Below are positions 10,851 to 21,942 of a stretch of 64,000 nucleotides of DNA, one piece after another; position 1 is the stretch's first letter; each line of letters begins with the position of its first letter. The position numbers and the translations under genes were made by a program. The stretch lies in NCBI GenBank assembly GCA_014529385.2, contig CM043947.1:101109811-101173810 (forward strand), read 5' to 3'. The DNA comes from Adiantum capillus-veneris. Lineage: Eukaryota > Streptophyta > Polypodiopsida > Polypodiales > Pteridaceae. Below the pieces are notes generated by a model. The model saw only the letters and a program-made list of their open reading frames with translations. It was not told the origin of the DNA and did not search any database.

Positions 10851-11848
10851 TTGATGTGCCTGCAGCCTCTTGTGTGTCTCTCGGCTGTGTCGTGGCTGCT
10901 GGTTCTTCTTGCCCTTGAGGCTGTGTCTGGCCTTCTTCTGCCTTGTCTTCCTCAGGCTTTGTGGATGCCTCCACTATTTCTTGATGTGTGGAGGTAGAAG
11001 GTGTTGGCTTGGATTTTGTTGTGTCCTCTTTTGCAATACTTGTTTCGTGTTCTGGCTCTGGTTGCTCCTTTTGTGTAATGGTTGCATGTTGTGCAGATTC
11101 ATCTGCCTTTTGCTATTCAGGCTCTTGCGTAGCTTTGGTTGCTTTCTCTTGTTCCAGATCTGCTTCTTTCTCTTTTTGTTGCTCTTGTGTAGAAGTAGCC
11201 TCTTGTGCAGATTCTTCTGCTTCCTTTGATTCAGGTTCTATCTCTTTGGTGGGCTCAGCTTCTGTGGCTTTCTCTCTCTCAGGTTCAGCTTCTTTAGTTG
11301 GCTCTTTTGTGGTGCCTCTACCCGCAAGTGACGGTGGTGGGCTCGGCATAGGATTATCCTATTGTTCTGTAGGCGGTGAAGTGGGTTGGTTGAGACTCGT
11401 AACCTTGTTCATGGTGTGCCTCTTCACTTGCCGTTTCCTCGGCTTGTCTATGGTCCTCTGCCTCTTTTGATTTCCTTGCCTCTTCTTGGGCTTCTTTCAA
11501 CTTTAGGGCTTCTGCTTCTTGATACATTTTTTCTAAAGATTCCGTTGGATCTTCAGCTTCTTTTCTGGTGTGATGCTTTGTCCTTGGGCCCTTAAGTCCA
11601 TTAGGCACCCATTTTTTGTGGTCCTTTCCTTGTGCTTGTTGGCTGCGCTGGTAGGCATGTTTTTCTCTTTCAAAGCGAGCTTGCTTTTACACTGGCTCTT
11701 CTTGGTGGGCGGCCACAACTTTTCTCTTCATCTCTTCTCTTCTTGCCCTCTTTTCCTCATTATCGGAGCTGTCACTGCTATGTCTTTTCGGCGAGCTTTC
11801 AACCGACTCTTCATTAGATCTGTAGGATCTCTTGGCTGATCTTGTAGC

Positions 11849-12286
11849 TCAAGGAGATGGTTGTGCTGACAATATCCACGTGTTTTGGTCTCGGGCAGGT
11901 GGTAGGTTGTTGGCCATGCCAATGGCATGGTACGCAATCCTTGTCAAGACTTCTGGTGCACCCAGGTAAGTGATATTCCCTTCTTTCTTTGTGCCCTTCA
12001 AAGTGGTCAAGACGTATTGGGCATGGTCCACCGATTGCCTGGTTGTTGAGTTGAGAACTTGTGTGAAAGTGGTGGAAACCGCGTGATTTGGCGTGGTGTA
12101 TCTTGGTGGCCTTTTTGCCAAGAAGTGGAAATGCTCGTGGTATAACCAAGCTGGCTCTTCCACTTGCTTGTGAATTAAATCTGCAAAGGTGGCTGCGGTG
12201 GTTTCTTTGGTGAATGTACTTGCCGTTTTCCTGTCCCTTTTCCTCATGGTCATTCCTTCTGTGGGTATTCTGAGTGCTTCTGCCAC
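11849..12286 (-). other. Gene X: N-terminal globular segment
   Basis: This is the longest clean part of the X N-terminus. It contains AEALRIPTEGMTMRKRDRK, AWLYHEHFHFLAKRPPRY, VDHAQYVLTTLKG, NITYLGAPEVLTRIAYHA. The balanced composition and aromatic content look like a folded domain rather than a chance frame. The preceding sequence (about 12290-12600) continues the same protein with stops. Confidence 0.5.
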
Positions 12287-12769
12287 TATTTATTTAGTTA
12301 TTACCACTTCGACTTTATTTCCCTACGTGTCAGAAATTTGGGTAGTTCCATCTTCTTTAATAGTGGACAAAAGCTCGTAAGTTTTTTGAAAATCCACACC
12401 GCATGGCTCTTGTTCATAAAAGTCTCTATGTCCTAGCCTGTATAGTTGGCTTATTTGGTCTTAGGCTTTGCGGAAACATCATATACTTCTTTCGGTAGGA
12501 ATTGCAACTCTACCTGATGTCCCTCCTCACTCTTGAATTTGCCGGTGAAGACTGTGGTGTGATGCTCTTCTAGCTATTGTTTGGAAAGATATACTACCTT
12601 GGCTGCTTTGACTGAATCTGGATCCAGTTGGTATGCGGGCAGTTCTTGTAGCTTTTACTTCTGGTTGAGCTTCTTCTTGGCCCTCTTCTCTGCTTGCATG
12701 GCTTCTGTTCAGTGAATAGAGTGTCAAAGTTAGCAGATTTGTTAGATTTTTCTTTGAAATGTCCTTTAG

Positions 12770-13327
12770 TCTGAAATACTGACAATTTTGCATGGTGAGA
12801 TGCACGCAGTCTTTAACTGGTCCTCGAACACGATATCAATCTGAAAGTAACCTAAAAAACCATCCATAATAGAATACCGCTCATGTCCACCGACTTGGTT
12901 CAAAATCTCATCCTGAAACGGCAAAGGGTAGTGGTTCCACTTGGTAGCAGCATTCAATGGTTTATAGTCTAGACAAACTCTCCACTTCTGGTTATTCTTT
13001 GGTAAAATGACAATAGGGGAAACCCACTCAGCCTCTATTACAGGATATAATACCTGCCTCCAACAACTTGTTGATATCCTGCCACAAAGCCTCCTTTTGA
13101 ATGTCTCCTAGCCTTCTTAGTTTCTGTGCCTTTGGCTTGCATCCGAGCTTAAGAAGAATTCGATGCTCCATTCCTTTAGCTCCTTGCAAATCCTTGTACT
13201 CCGTGGTGAAAAAATTAGGATACGATGCACATAGCTCCACATAGCTTTCCTTTTCCTGCTTGGTCAAATCCTTTCCCAACATATTCTCTACTTTCCCAGC
13301 TTCCAGACCACAAATCGGAGCTTGCAT
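12770..13327 (-). pseudogene. Tat-like gypsy element C: N-terminal part of RT, truncated
   Basis: The translation has EHRILLKLGCKPKAQKLRRL, INKLLEAGIIS and then NHYPLPFQDEILNQVGGHER with FQIDIVFEDQLKTA. These match the linker and fingers/palm of the RT of element D. The RT stops abruptly near 12780, before the catalytic DD, and is replaced by the start of gene X. Element B on the other strand starts shortly after the point where this one ends, with only about 30 residues missing between them. Confidence 0.75.
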
Positions 13328-14075
13328 ACCTTTAGAGGGTTTAATAGAATCAACATGACTCCAAATAGGTCTGTGTCCAACTTTAGCAGGTCTTCATCAC
13401 TCTCTTCCTCTTCCACACTACTCGAGCCTTCATCATAAGTCGACTCCGTCTCATACTCGTAGCTTGTAGTGGAGCTGTCTTGACCATCCTCAGCCCCTGG
13501 GTGAAAGCGGATTTCTATGGTCTTCAAGTCAAGCACAATTTGCCCGACATTCTCCCAATCTCCGGCAAGGTAAAAACCCCTATACCCCAATCTTTTTTGG
13601 CCCCGATTGCCAGCAACCACGGCCTCCCCAGTATGATTGGATATGTATTTTCACCTGCTTTCATAAAAAAGAAGGCAATGAGGCATTCAATACCCATAAC
13701 TTTTACCTTTACATCTTGGGCCACTCCCAAACATTGATCTTTGGCATGGTTGGCCATTCTCATTCGAACATTAGACCTGACCATAGACTTGATGCCTATA
13801 TCTTTCATAGAAGACTCCGTTATCACATTGACTTGGGCACCACCATCGATATAGACTTGCACCTGCTTCCTCCTTTCCACTAAAAACTCCACTACTGGAA
13901 GCACATCAGTGGGACTCGCCACCCTTAAGGCCAGATTCTGCACTACATGTGAATCACCTCTTGCACGGGGTAGCCTTGTACTAACACTTGTCAACCACTG
14001 TCTCCTCAATCTGGGGTTCAATGCAAGCAACTCTCCAAAAGTGACATTAGCTTTTTGTTTTTGAACATCATTCAC
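13288..14075 (-). pseudogene. Element C: protease and acidic linker
   Basis: An aspartic protease core has VYIDGGAQVNVITE and later YPIILGRPWLLAIG. The active site is DGGA rather than D(T/S)GA, as also in elements D and F; DGGS-type sites are known in the plant Tat clade. A Ser/Glu/Asp-rich linker (EEEESDEDLLKLDTDL) leads toward RT. A frame overlap near 13524-13620 marks a frameshift. Confidence 0.75.
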
Positions 14076-14275
14076 CTAATCATATTCTGGGTGACCTTGT
14101 CCCAACTAAAAATCTGTATGCTTGATCTTCCATTGTCATCTTTGTCTACTTGGCTCAGGTTGCTCTTTCCTCTCATCCACTTTCTCTTTCCCTTTCCTAG
14201 CTTTGGCTTCCCGCTCTGTTTTGGTCTCCCTTCCCTCTCTTGCTCTTTTACTGGTCATAACATCAACCTCCTGCT

Positions 14276-14561
14276 GATCAACCCCTATAATGTTCACTCT
14301 TTGCACTTCATTATTACCTGGCGGAGCTGGTGGTGCCTGATTTTCAATAGCTTGCTGCTCCCTTTGACCATTAAATAGTGCTTATCCTCTACCTCAACCA
14401 AATTGAGGGTACAACCTCTTGCCGATCAACCCCTATAATGTTCACTTTTGCACTTCATCATTACCTGGCGGAGCTGGTGATGCCCGATTTTCAATAGCTT
14501 GCTGCTCTCTTTGACCATTAAATTGTGCTTGTCCTCTCCCTCAACCAAATAGAGGGTACAT
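14276..14561 (-). repeat. Imperfect tandem duplication, period about 148 bp
   Basis: Sequence starting GATCAACCCCTATAATG at 14276 recurs at 14424 with several substitutions and both copies end in a GAGGGTACA context. It lies between zinc knuckle and protease of C and shifts the frame (148 is not a multiple of three). Confidence 0.85.
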
Positions 14562-15458
14562 GCCACCTCTTTCCCTAGGCAGATGAGGGCAGTCTGGAGC
14601 ATAATTTCCCTTTTCTCCGCAATTATAACACGTGCTAGGTAGCTGCCTAGCCCTGCCTCTTCCTACTCTTGGCTGCCCTTTGTCCATTACACTCAAGGGT
14701 AATTCTTGCATTTTCTCACTCAAATCTTGGATAGTACGTACCCATTGTTGAGGAATTTCTGTCACCCCTTGGTTCCCTTAGTTATCCACCTAAGCTTCCT
14801 CCCTTGGATTTGGAGTAGTGTTTGGGGCCACCAAATCATACCCCAATGCGCCTTGCTCGATCTTCTTTTTGATTTTCTTGCTTTTGGTCCGTGCAATAGC
14901 AACAGCCCCATTGTAATTTTCCGGGCTTTCAAAATCCACCTTTTCTCGAACCTTGGGATGCAAACATGCCATGAACTTCTCTAACTTGAAGTACTCACCA
15001 CCACCTGCCAACTGCATGGCAACTTCAAAATCCCTCCAATGCTCTTCAAAACGGGTGAGAAAATATTCATTCACATCCTGCTTCAAATTCTTCAAGTTTG
15101 CATCTAAATCAACAACATCTACCTCTTTTCAAAAGTTCAGTTGAAATCGAGTCCGGAATGCTGGCCACATAAATCTCAATTCACCCTCCAAAGCATAGAA
15201 CCAAGTCTTTGCCCTTGCATCAGCAGTGGAACCATCTGCATCTTATTATCCTCAGTAGGCATATGCAATGATAGCATATATAACTTAAAGTTGGCCATCC
15301 ACTCCTCCGGATCCTCTTCTCCGGTGAATATTGGACCATAACCTCTTGCTGCCATCTTTCCTTGATGAAAAAAGCTTCTTTGATCAAATCCAAAGAGCAA
15401 TCAGATGCTCAAAATAGCAAGCCTCTCTATAGCCTAGGATAACCATTGCACCCCGTTC
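14541..15458 (-). pseudogene. Element C: gag with altered zinc knuckle
   Basis: The gag start region reads ARGYGPIFTGEEDPEEWMAN, resembling the gag starts of D and F. A matrix/capsid-like part continues through 14790-15095 (EYFLTRFEEHWRDFEVAM) and a zinc knuckle follows. The knuckle is CYNCGEKGNYAPDC: the zinc-binding His of CX2CX4HX4C is Asn. Stops and frameshifts break the frame near 15170 and 14785. Element E inserted 5' of this gag at 15458; the continuation lies to the right of 36980. Confidence 0.75.
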
Positions 15459-15777
15459 TGTTGAGATGTCGAGCTCTACACCTTGAGCTGGCATCCACTA
15501 CGGGTCTTGGCCGCTTACGACATTTACTCACTGGCGCGTTAGGTGACCGACACGGAGGATCTCTGTCAGTGATTCTATAGTTGGACTACACTTATAGTGC
15601 CACCCTAGTACGCTTCTAGCGAGTTTACACTTAGTGACTGCATGTACATATGTGCTACTTTTTAGCTTTAGCACTTAGTCATTTTGTACTCTCTTTTCTG
15701 TGAAGAAGAAGAAGCTTTCCATCTCTGTGTGCTTTGTGCTTGTCTTGTGTAGCTCTCTTGCATCCTCATTCTTTACA
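15459..15777 (+). repeat. 5' LTR of copia E
   Basis: It begins TGTTGAGATGTCGAGCTC and ends CATTCTTTACA, with TG and CA termini, 319 bp. It matches the LTRs of G and the 3' LTR of E. Confidence 0.95.
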
Positions 15778-15790
15778 TGGTATCAGTGCC
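15778..15790 (+). other. Primer binding site of E (initiator tRNA-Met type)
   Basis: TGGTATCAGTGCC starts directly after the LTR. It differs by one base from TGGTATCAGAGCC seen in G, so priming in E may have been weakened. Confidence 0.9.
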
Positions 15791-16050
15791 TGGTGCAGGC
15801 AAGAGAGGCTAAGAGAACAAGAGTATCACAATCCCTTCGTTCACAATCCACGACCAGATTTTTGAACAGGTTTCTGAACAAGTCTCAAAAGTGCAGTATA
15901 CAGAGATTTACTGTACAAGTACAGTGGTTGTATGTACGCTTGATTGTGCACACTCATTGAGTGTAATAAGCGTTACAGGTACCACGATAGCAGGTTCAAC
16001 AGATTTGCAGGTTTTTGCAGATTGCAGCTATTTTGTCTTAGTGCTTCAAG

Positions 16051-17454
16051 ATGTCTGACGGTTTCAGTCAGATTGTTACTGAGAAGCTTGAGAAAAATAA
16101 CTACCCTGCATGGAAGTTCAGAATAACAAATTTCCTAAAAGGAAAAGGTTATTGGGACTATGTAGAAGGAGACAATGAAAAGGAACCAGAGATTCCCGAG
16201 GCAAATGCTACAGCAGAACAAAGGAAAGCTTTGAGGGACTGGCAACAAGGCCAGAGCAAAGTGATGTATTGGCTTTCTATGAGCATCACAGATGGCATGA
16301 TGGGCTATCTACAGGATGCTGAAACCCCCGCCATTGCATGGAGAAACTTAGGCAGAGTGTTCGAGGTGAACACCAAGGCCAGGAAGCTTCAACTAAAGTC
16401 GGAGCTAAATCAGGCTAAGAGGAACAACCTCTCAATCAATGATTATGCCTTGAAGATCAAGAGTATCATTGAGGCTCTTGGATCTATTAAAGTCTCAGTG
16501 GAAGACGATGACATTGTCCGTGCATGCTTGGATGGTCTAGGAGATGAGTATGTACATTTTAGGTCTTCCATGAATACAAGAGATGACATCCCCGTGTTCC
16601 AAGATTTGATTTCTATGCTTATTCTTGAGGAGAAGAACCTTGAAACATCTTCTTCTCATGGCAGAAATAATTCTGAACAGGCCTTCTATTCTAACTCCAA
16701 CAGAGGTAGAGGTAGAGGTCGTGGTCGAGGCCCAAGGGGTTGCAGGGGCCAATTTATGGAAGGTCAATCAAATCAAAATAATACAGGTGGCAGGGGAAAC
16801 CAGTCTCAAGGCAAGGGGAGTCAAAGAGGTCGTGGTGTAGGATTAAGCAGGCAGCAACATACTCCAGATAGCAGAGAATGTTGGACTTGTGGTGAAAGAG
16901 GTCACATGTCACGTGACTGTCCAAAGGGAAAAGCAAGTGGAAAGAGAGAACATGGCAACTATGCATCTACTAGCAGAGATGCAGATGACAACAAAAACGA
17001 GCGCATGTTTGTTATGCAGCATGTAATGAATACAATGACTGCAGAGAATTCCACCCAAGATGATGTTTGGTATGTGGATTCAGGTGCCTCTAATCACATG
17101 ACGTCTCGTGGAGAGTGGTTTAGAGATATGCGCAAACCAGATGTGTCAGGCTATGTGCAGACAGGAGATGACATAGCTCACCCCATTGCTCATGTAGGGG
17201 ACATACTTCTAAATACGAAGAGTGGGAAATCAAAGTACTTAGCAGATGTCCTTCATGTCCCAAACATTACAAAGAATCTTGTTTCTGTTGGACAAATGGT
17301 TGAGCAGGGTTTGCAGGTTCGCTTCAATCCAAATGGTTGTTATGTAGAAGATTTCCAGAATGGCTGTAAGCTGATCACAGAGGGCAAATGTGTGGGCAGA
17401 ATGTTTATGCTGAATGTAGACATGCCTGAGGTAAAAGCTGTATTATTTGCATAG
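16051..17454 (+). pseudogene. Copia E: gag, zinc knuckle, protease
   Basis: The ATG opens MSDGFSQIVTEKLEKNNYPA. A gag of about 230 residues is followed by a Gly/Arg-rich RGRGRGRGRG stretch, a complete CX2CX4HX4C knuckle (CWTCGERGHMSRDC, about residue 277) and protease with VDSGASNHMT (about residue 343). The frame ends at a TAG (17452-17454) where copy G has a Gln codon, so this is a premature stop inside the polyprotein. Gag packages RNA; protease matures the polyprotein. Confidence 0.9.
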
Positions 17455-18582
17455 GGCACAGGTGTTGTGGCTGATGTTGACATTTGGCACAAACGCATTG
17501 GCCATGTCAATGAGCAGAGATTGCGCAACATGCAATCAAAACAGATTGTAAAAGGTTTGCCCAAATTCAAGGTGGATGGTATGCATAAAGTGTGTGCAGC
17601 ATACTAGTTTGGAAAACAGTCAAAGGGCTCATTTCCACATGAGCGCAATGTATGTAAAAAGCCACTTGAGGTGGTGCACGTAGATGTTTGGGGTCCAACC
17701 GATACTGCAAGTATACATGGTTGCAGGTATTATGTCTCTTTCATTGATGACCATACAAGGAAAGTATGGGTCTACTTCATGCGTAACAAAAGTGAAGTGT
17801 TTGGTCACTTTCAAGACTTCAAAGTCATGATTGAGAAGGAGACAGATATGCAAACCAAGACATTGAGGTCAGATGGAGGGGGAGAGTACTTCTCCAATGA
17901 TTTTTCAGATTTTCTGCTAATGCATGGTATACGCAGGCAGTTTACATGCAGATATACTCCACAACAGAATGGGGTCGCAAAAAGGAAAAACAGGCACATT
18001 GCAGAGGTTGCACGTGCATTGATGAATGAGAAGAACATGCCTCATCATTTCTGGGCTGAAGCCGTAAATACAGCTGTGTACATTATGAACAGGACACCTA
18101 CAGCTGCGGTGCATGATGTAACACCTGAGGAAAAGTTTACAGGTACAAAGCCTGATTTGGCACACTTGAAAGTGTTTGGCTGCATAGCTTACGTGCATAT
18201 ACCAGATGAGTTGCATAGGAAATTGGATCCTAAATCAGAAAAATGTATTCTTGTGGGATATTCCCTTGAACAAAAGGGGTATAGGTGCTACAATCCTACT
18301 ACACGAGAATTACGAGTGAGCAGAGATGTAGTCTTTGATGAGATGAGCAGCTGGTACAGTAATGCACATGGCACTATTGGGGCTGATGTAAAAGATGATG
18401 TGGTTGTACAAAATGTGAGGCCACAGTCACAGGTTTTGAGTGGACCACAAGAGTCCTCTTCTCGTGGATCTGTTGAGAAACCATGGAATGGTAGACTACG
18501 TACGCAGGTTACTCCACCAACAGCTACAGGGAATGTATCACGAAAAGGAAAGGAAAAGCATCATCAGGTTTTTCACATGTAA
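17455..18582 (+). pseudogene. Copia E: integrase with stops and catalytic Glu to Lys
   Basis: The GAG-pre-integrase region (IWHKRIGHVN) continues in the same frame past the first stop. A second in-frame TAG is at 17605-17607 within the zinc module. The core keeps DVWGP and RSDGGGEY for the two Asp residues, but QNGVAKRKN has Lys where G has Glu (QNGVAERKN), destroying the DDE triad. The frame closes at 18582 after a roughly 30-bp deletion relative to G near 18557. Confidence 0.88.
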
Positions 18583-18584
18583 AC

Positions 18585-19185
18585 ATGGATTTAGATGGTT
18601 CTGAACAAAGTATTGATGAGGAATTTGGAATTCCGGCTGTCAGGACACCTGGTGTAAGGAAAGTACAAGAAGATGCTAGAGGGCAAAGGAGTGACCCAGG
18701 ACCACGCAGATCTAATAGAGTCAGAAATCCAGTTCAGAAATTGACTTATGATGGGTATCTAGCGCATCACCAAGCCTACATGGCTAAAGTGATACAGGAT
18801 GTGGAGCCCACATGTTTTGAGGATGCAGTTGGAAATGTGCATTGGGATGATGCAATGAATGAAGAGATGGCTGCATTGGAAGCAAACGACACATGGGAGT
18901 TGGTGCCATTGCCAAGTGGCAAGAAAGCTATTGGCTGTAAATGGGTGTATAAAACCAAGCATAAGGCTGATGGTAACATTGAGAGTCACAAGGCAAGGCT
19001 GGTCGCAAAGGGTTATGCACAGACGTATGGAATAGACTATGAGGAGACCTTTGCTCCAGTGGCAAAGATGACAACTGTGAGAGCCGTCATAGCAGTGGCT
19101 GCATCTAGAGGATGGATTATGCATCAAGCGGATGTAAAGAATGCCTTCTTGAATGGTGAGTTGCAAGAGGAAGTGTATATGGTAG
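18585..19185 (+). pseudogene. Copia E: N-terminal RT, cut by element D
   Basis: The fingers/palm region is present with [42 protein letters not shown] and [14 protein letters not shown]. Immediately after, 69 codons present in G are missing. The last bases GTAG at 19182-19185 are the target duplication of element D. Confidence 0.9.
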
Positions 19186-20804
19186 TGATAGCCGTTTTTC
19201 GGCTCTCCATAATTGCCATACTAAGTTACTTCACCCTACCAAATTCACCCAAACGCTATGGCTATCCATACCATTTCACTGTACATAGGCGTGTGTGAGT
19301 TAGGGGGCTTTTCCCATATTTTCTTAAAAACCCTCAGCTAGCTAGTCACTGGGCTAGTTGAGCCAAAAAAATAAAAATAAATAAGTAAAAGTATATTATG
19401 GCCTCTTTGTGTGTAAATATTTCATTGTATATATGGCCTAAATATAGGGATTTTTTATAATTATTTTGGTATTTTATTTAAATATTTCTACTTAGGTGTG
19501 TGTTTTATTAAACCTATGTACACCTTCTTTCATCCTCTTACACCATAATTATATTTTTTGCCAATATGTACATACTCTAACCTCATATTTTTTCTTTATA
19601 CAAATCACTCTCACATTTTCACCCTCACCCTCGTGAAAACAAAAAATTGATTTCTACTCATTGGTTACGTTTATTACATTATTTACTTGCATACCTTTTC
19701 CTCTTTCACCCAAAATAATTCAAGGAGGGACCATATCATATGATTCCAATATCTTTCCATATCCATAACTCCTTCATATTTTTATTATTATTTTTACTCA
19801 TTATTCTAACACCATGTGCTCATTAAGCTAAAGTCCATGAATAGTCCATCCACTAGTACCACCATGTATATATTTCTTTATTCACCAATAATCCTCCTCC
19901 ATGCATGGGTCAAGGGCAACTTGGATGCTTTGTATTATAATATGACAAAGGAGGGGCTCACTCTTGGATGCATTGTACAAATTCAACAAAGGAGGGGGCC
20001 ACTAAAAGACTTTTGCAGGCATAAAAAACAGGCTTTTTGGTGAGAGTTTTGGCACCTATCTCCACTCCGAATTTTGAACGGTGGTCAAAAAAGAAAATGT
20101 AGCACACGCTCTGAATAATCACCTCAAAATTTTTCATGATTTTTGGAGTTACCAGCGGTGAGCTATGATTTTTTGAGTGGACCCCAGTCTACCCACTTTT
20201 CTCACAAGTAGCCCTTAGTCTTCTCTCACCCTTCCACACACCTACTCACTCTTACACATCCCTCCCTCTCCTTCCCTCACTCAAACCTGCAATTTCCATG
20301 GCTTCTCCCACCCTCTTCACCATTACCCTTCTCTCTCATCCCTATAGTTCTTTTATGAACCTCTACATACATACACCCTCTCCATGTCTCTCTCTATTGC
20401 TTCTATGTTACAATTTCATTTACCTCTCCTAAAAATATCTAAAATTCAGCATCTTAACCATGATAACTTCTGCAAATTGAGGATTTTTTATCAACAAATC
20501 CTCTTTTTATCGTGGTGGTCAACCGTGGCGGCGGCGTAAAGAAGCGAAGAAGAAGAAGAAGACCAGCGGTCATTTTTTCCACAATCTACACAAGGGTGAG
20601 TTCAAGCTTCTTCAAAGCTTCACCGTCTCAATGATTCTCTTTTAATTCACCCCTCTTCCTTCATCAAATCAACTCATCCTACCCATTGTAAATGTATCAC
20701 TAACAATTCTAGTGATTATTACCACTAACATACTAACACAAAATAGCATTGACCTAACCATAAAAGACACCTCACCTCAAGACATGTACAAAGTAACTCT
20801 CTCA

Positions 20805-20841
<37 letters not shown>

Positions 20842-21011
20842 TACTTACTTTCACCTTATCTACCATCAATAATGCTCTCTTTTGAGCCCACACCCATGAC
20901 TCAAGCAGACAAAGAAGGCCCACAATGTTTTGATATTCAAAAAAATCATAATCCTGATTTGTTAGCTTGTAAATTAGGATTTCCAATAATCTTAATGAGG
21001 GGTCTCCAAAC

Positions 21012-21019
21012 TATAAATA
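21012..21019 (+). promoter_or_regulatory. TATA box in the 5' LTR of D
   Basis: TATAAATA in the context ACTATAAATAGGCCCC, a near-ideal plant TATA box. A start site about 30 bases downstream would place the RNA start near 21045. The copy in the 3' LTR is at 29618-29625. Confidence 0.65.
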
Positions 21020-21221
21020 GGCCCCTCTCCTTCTTGTAAAACAATCTCCAATATCTCACATAGCACCCCAACACTCTATGCGTGAGGAGAGACTTAGGTG
21101 TAGCAACCACTTGTGAGCTTCACTCTTGGTGTGAGAGAAGCCTTCAAGATACACATTGCAAGTGAGAGAGCATGAGTTCCTCAAATCTCAAAACCACTAT
21201 TGTGTATGCTCCTTCATTATC

Positions 21222-21227
21222 AATAAA
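21222..21227 (+). terminator. Poly(A) signal in the LTR of D
   Basis: AATAAA in ATCAATAAATTGAGG, about 200 bases downstream of the TATA box, is suitable for defining the end of R. The equivalent site in the 3' LTR (about 29831) would end the genomic RNA. Confidence 0.5.
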
Positions 21228-21869
21228 TTGAGGTTTGGTGCATCAAAGGCGTGATTCGACGTTCAAATCTTCGTCTTTCCATTTGTGCAATACGGTTTGG
21301 TGAATTCAAGGTGACTTGTGTATTTTGAGTTTCTATCGGTTGATCTTGATTTTAGAAAGTGTTTTAGTGTGTTTTTCATTACCAATTTTGTGTCCATTGT
21401 AAGAGGGTATTGTGGTGAGAGGTCTCCCACACCCTAAGACAGTGTGTGTGTGTGTGTGTTTTGGCAATGATTATCAATCACTAAGCATTGAGTGAGTTTT
21501 TGTACAAGCTCTACGATAGCAACCTAAAGAACCATCTCCATTTGCAAGTCACAAATAAGGTATTACGCAAGATCCATTCCTCTCTCTCTTTCCTTTCCTC
21601 TAGCTCTCTCAGGTCCATTTTGTGTGTGTCTTGGTGTGAGGTTGCTTGTGTGTGTTGTGTGGTGCATCTTCTTGGTTGTGCCAAAATCTCTCTTGCGTCC
21701 TAGTTCGCATACCATAACTAGGTGGTGCCCCTATCTTGTTTGGGTTTGGCTGTGGGTTTGTTGTTGTGTTGTGCTTGTGGTTGCCCCAGCCCCAATTGAG
21801 CAGCACGGGAGCCTTGAGGGGTGTTTCGAGGTCGCCTCTCTTGTTGCCCGCCGCGGACCGCCTCAATTT

Positions 21870-21887
21870 TGGTGCCCCCACTGAGGA
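21870..21887 (+). other. Primer binding site of D
   Basis: TGGTGCCCCCACTGAGGA lies four bases after the LTR and starts with TGG, pairing with a tRNA CCA end. It is identical over 18 bases to the site of element F. I cannot name the tRNA with confidence; it is not the TGGCGCCG site usual for plant Tat/Athila elements. Confidence 0.75.
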
Positions 21888-21942
21888 ACAAGCTTGTGTA
21901 TGTTTGTGTAGAATCAACCTTTAGCATAGTCAAGTAGTTTGC

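Larger units (their letters stand above)
8931..12760 (-). pseudogene. Gene X: long unrecognised multi-domain protein gene, decayed
   Basis: Reading leftward, broken but collinear frames give a large protein of more than 1,000 residues. A globular N-terminal part (about 12700-11849) comes first. Then come a basic, Ser/Arg-rich segment (about 11850-11540), a very Glu/Lys/Ala/Thr-rich low-complexity part (about 11350-10870), a coiled coil (about 10850-10272), and a conserved-looking C-terminal part (10102-8931). Several stops and frameshifts are present. I do not recognise the family. Its start runs directly into truncated RT of element C at about 12770. Some plant Tat elements (for example Grande) are known to carry an extra antisense gene, and X could be such an accessory gene. 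Confidence 0.5.
19186..21865 (+). repeat. 5' LTR of D
   Basis: It begins TGATAGCCGTTTTTCGGCTC and ends GGACCGCCTCA. A (CT)n run lies at 20807-20839 and a (GT)n run near 21441. The U3 is long and AT-rich. It matches 27790-30470 along its whole length. Confidence 0.95.

Noticed and set aside
10870-11839. Plus-strand frames rich in Cys, Leu, Phe and Ser
   Set aside because: They mirror the Glu/Lys/Ala-rich low-complexity part of gene X on the minus strand.
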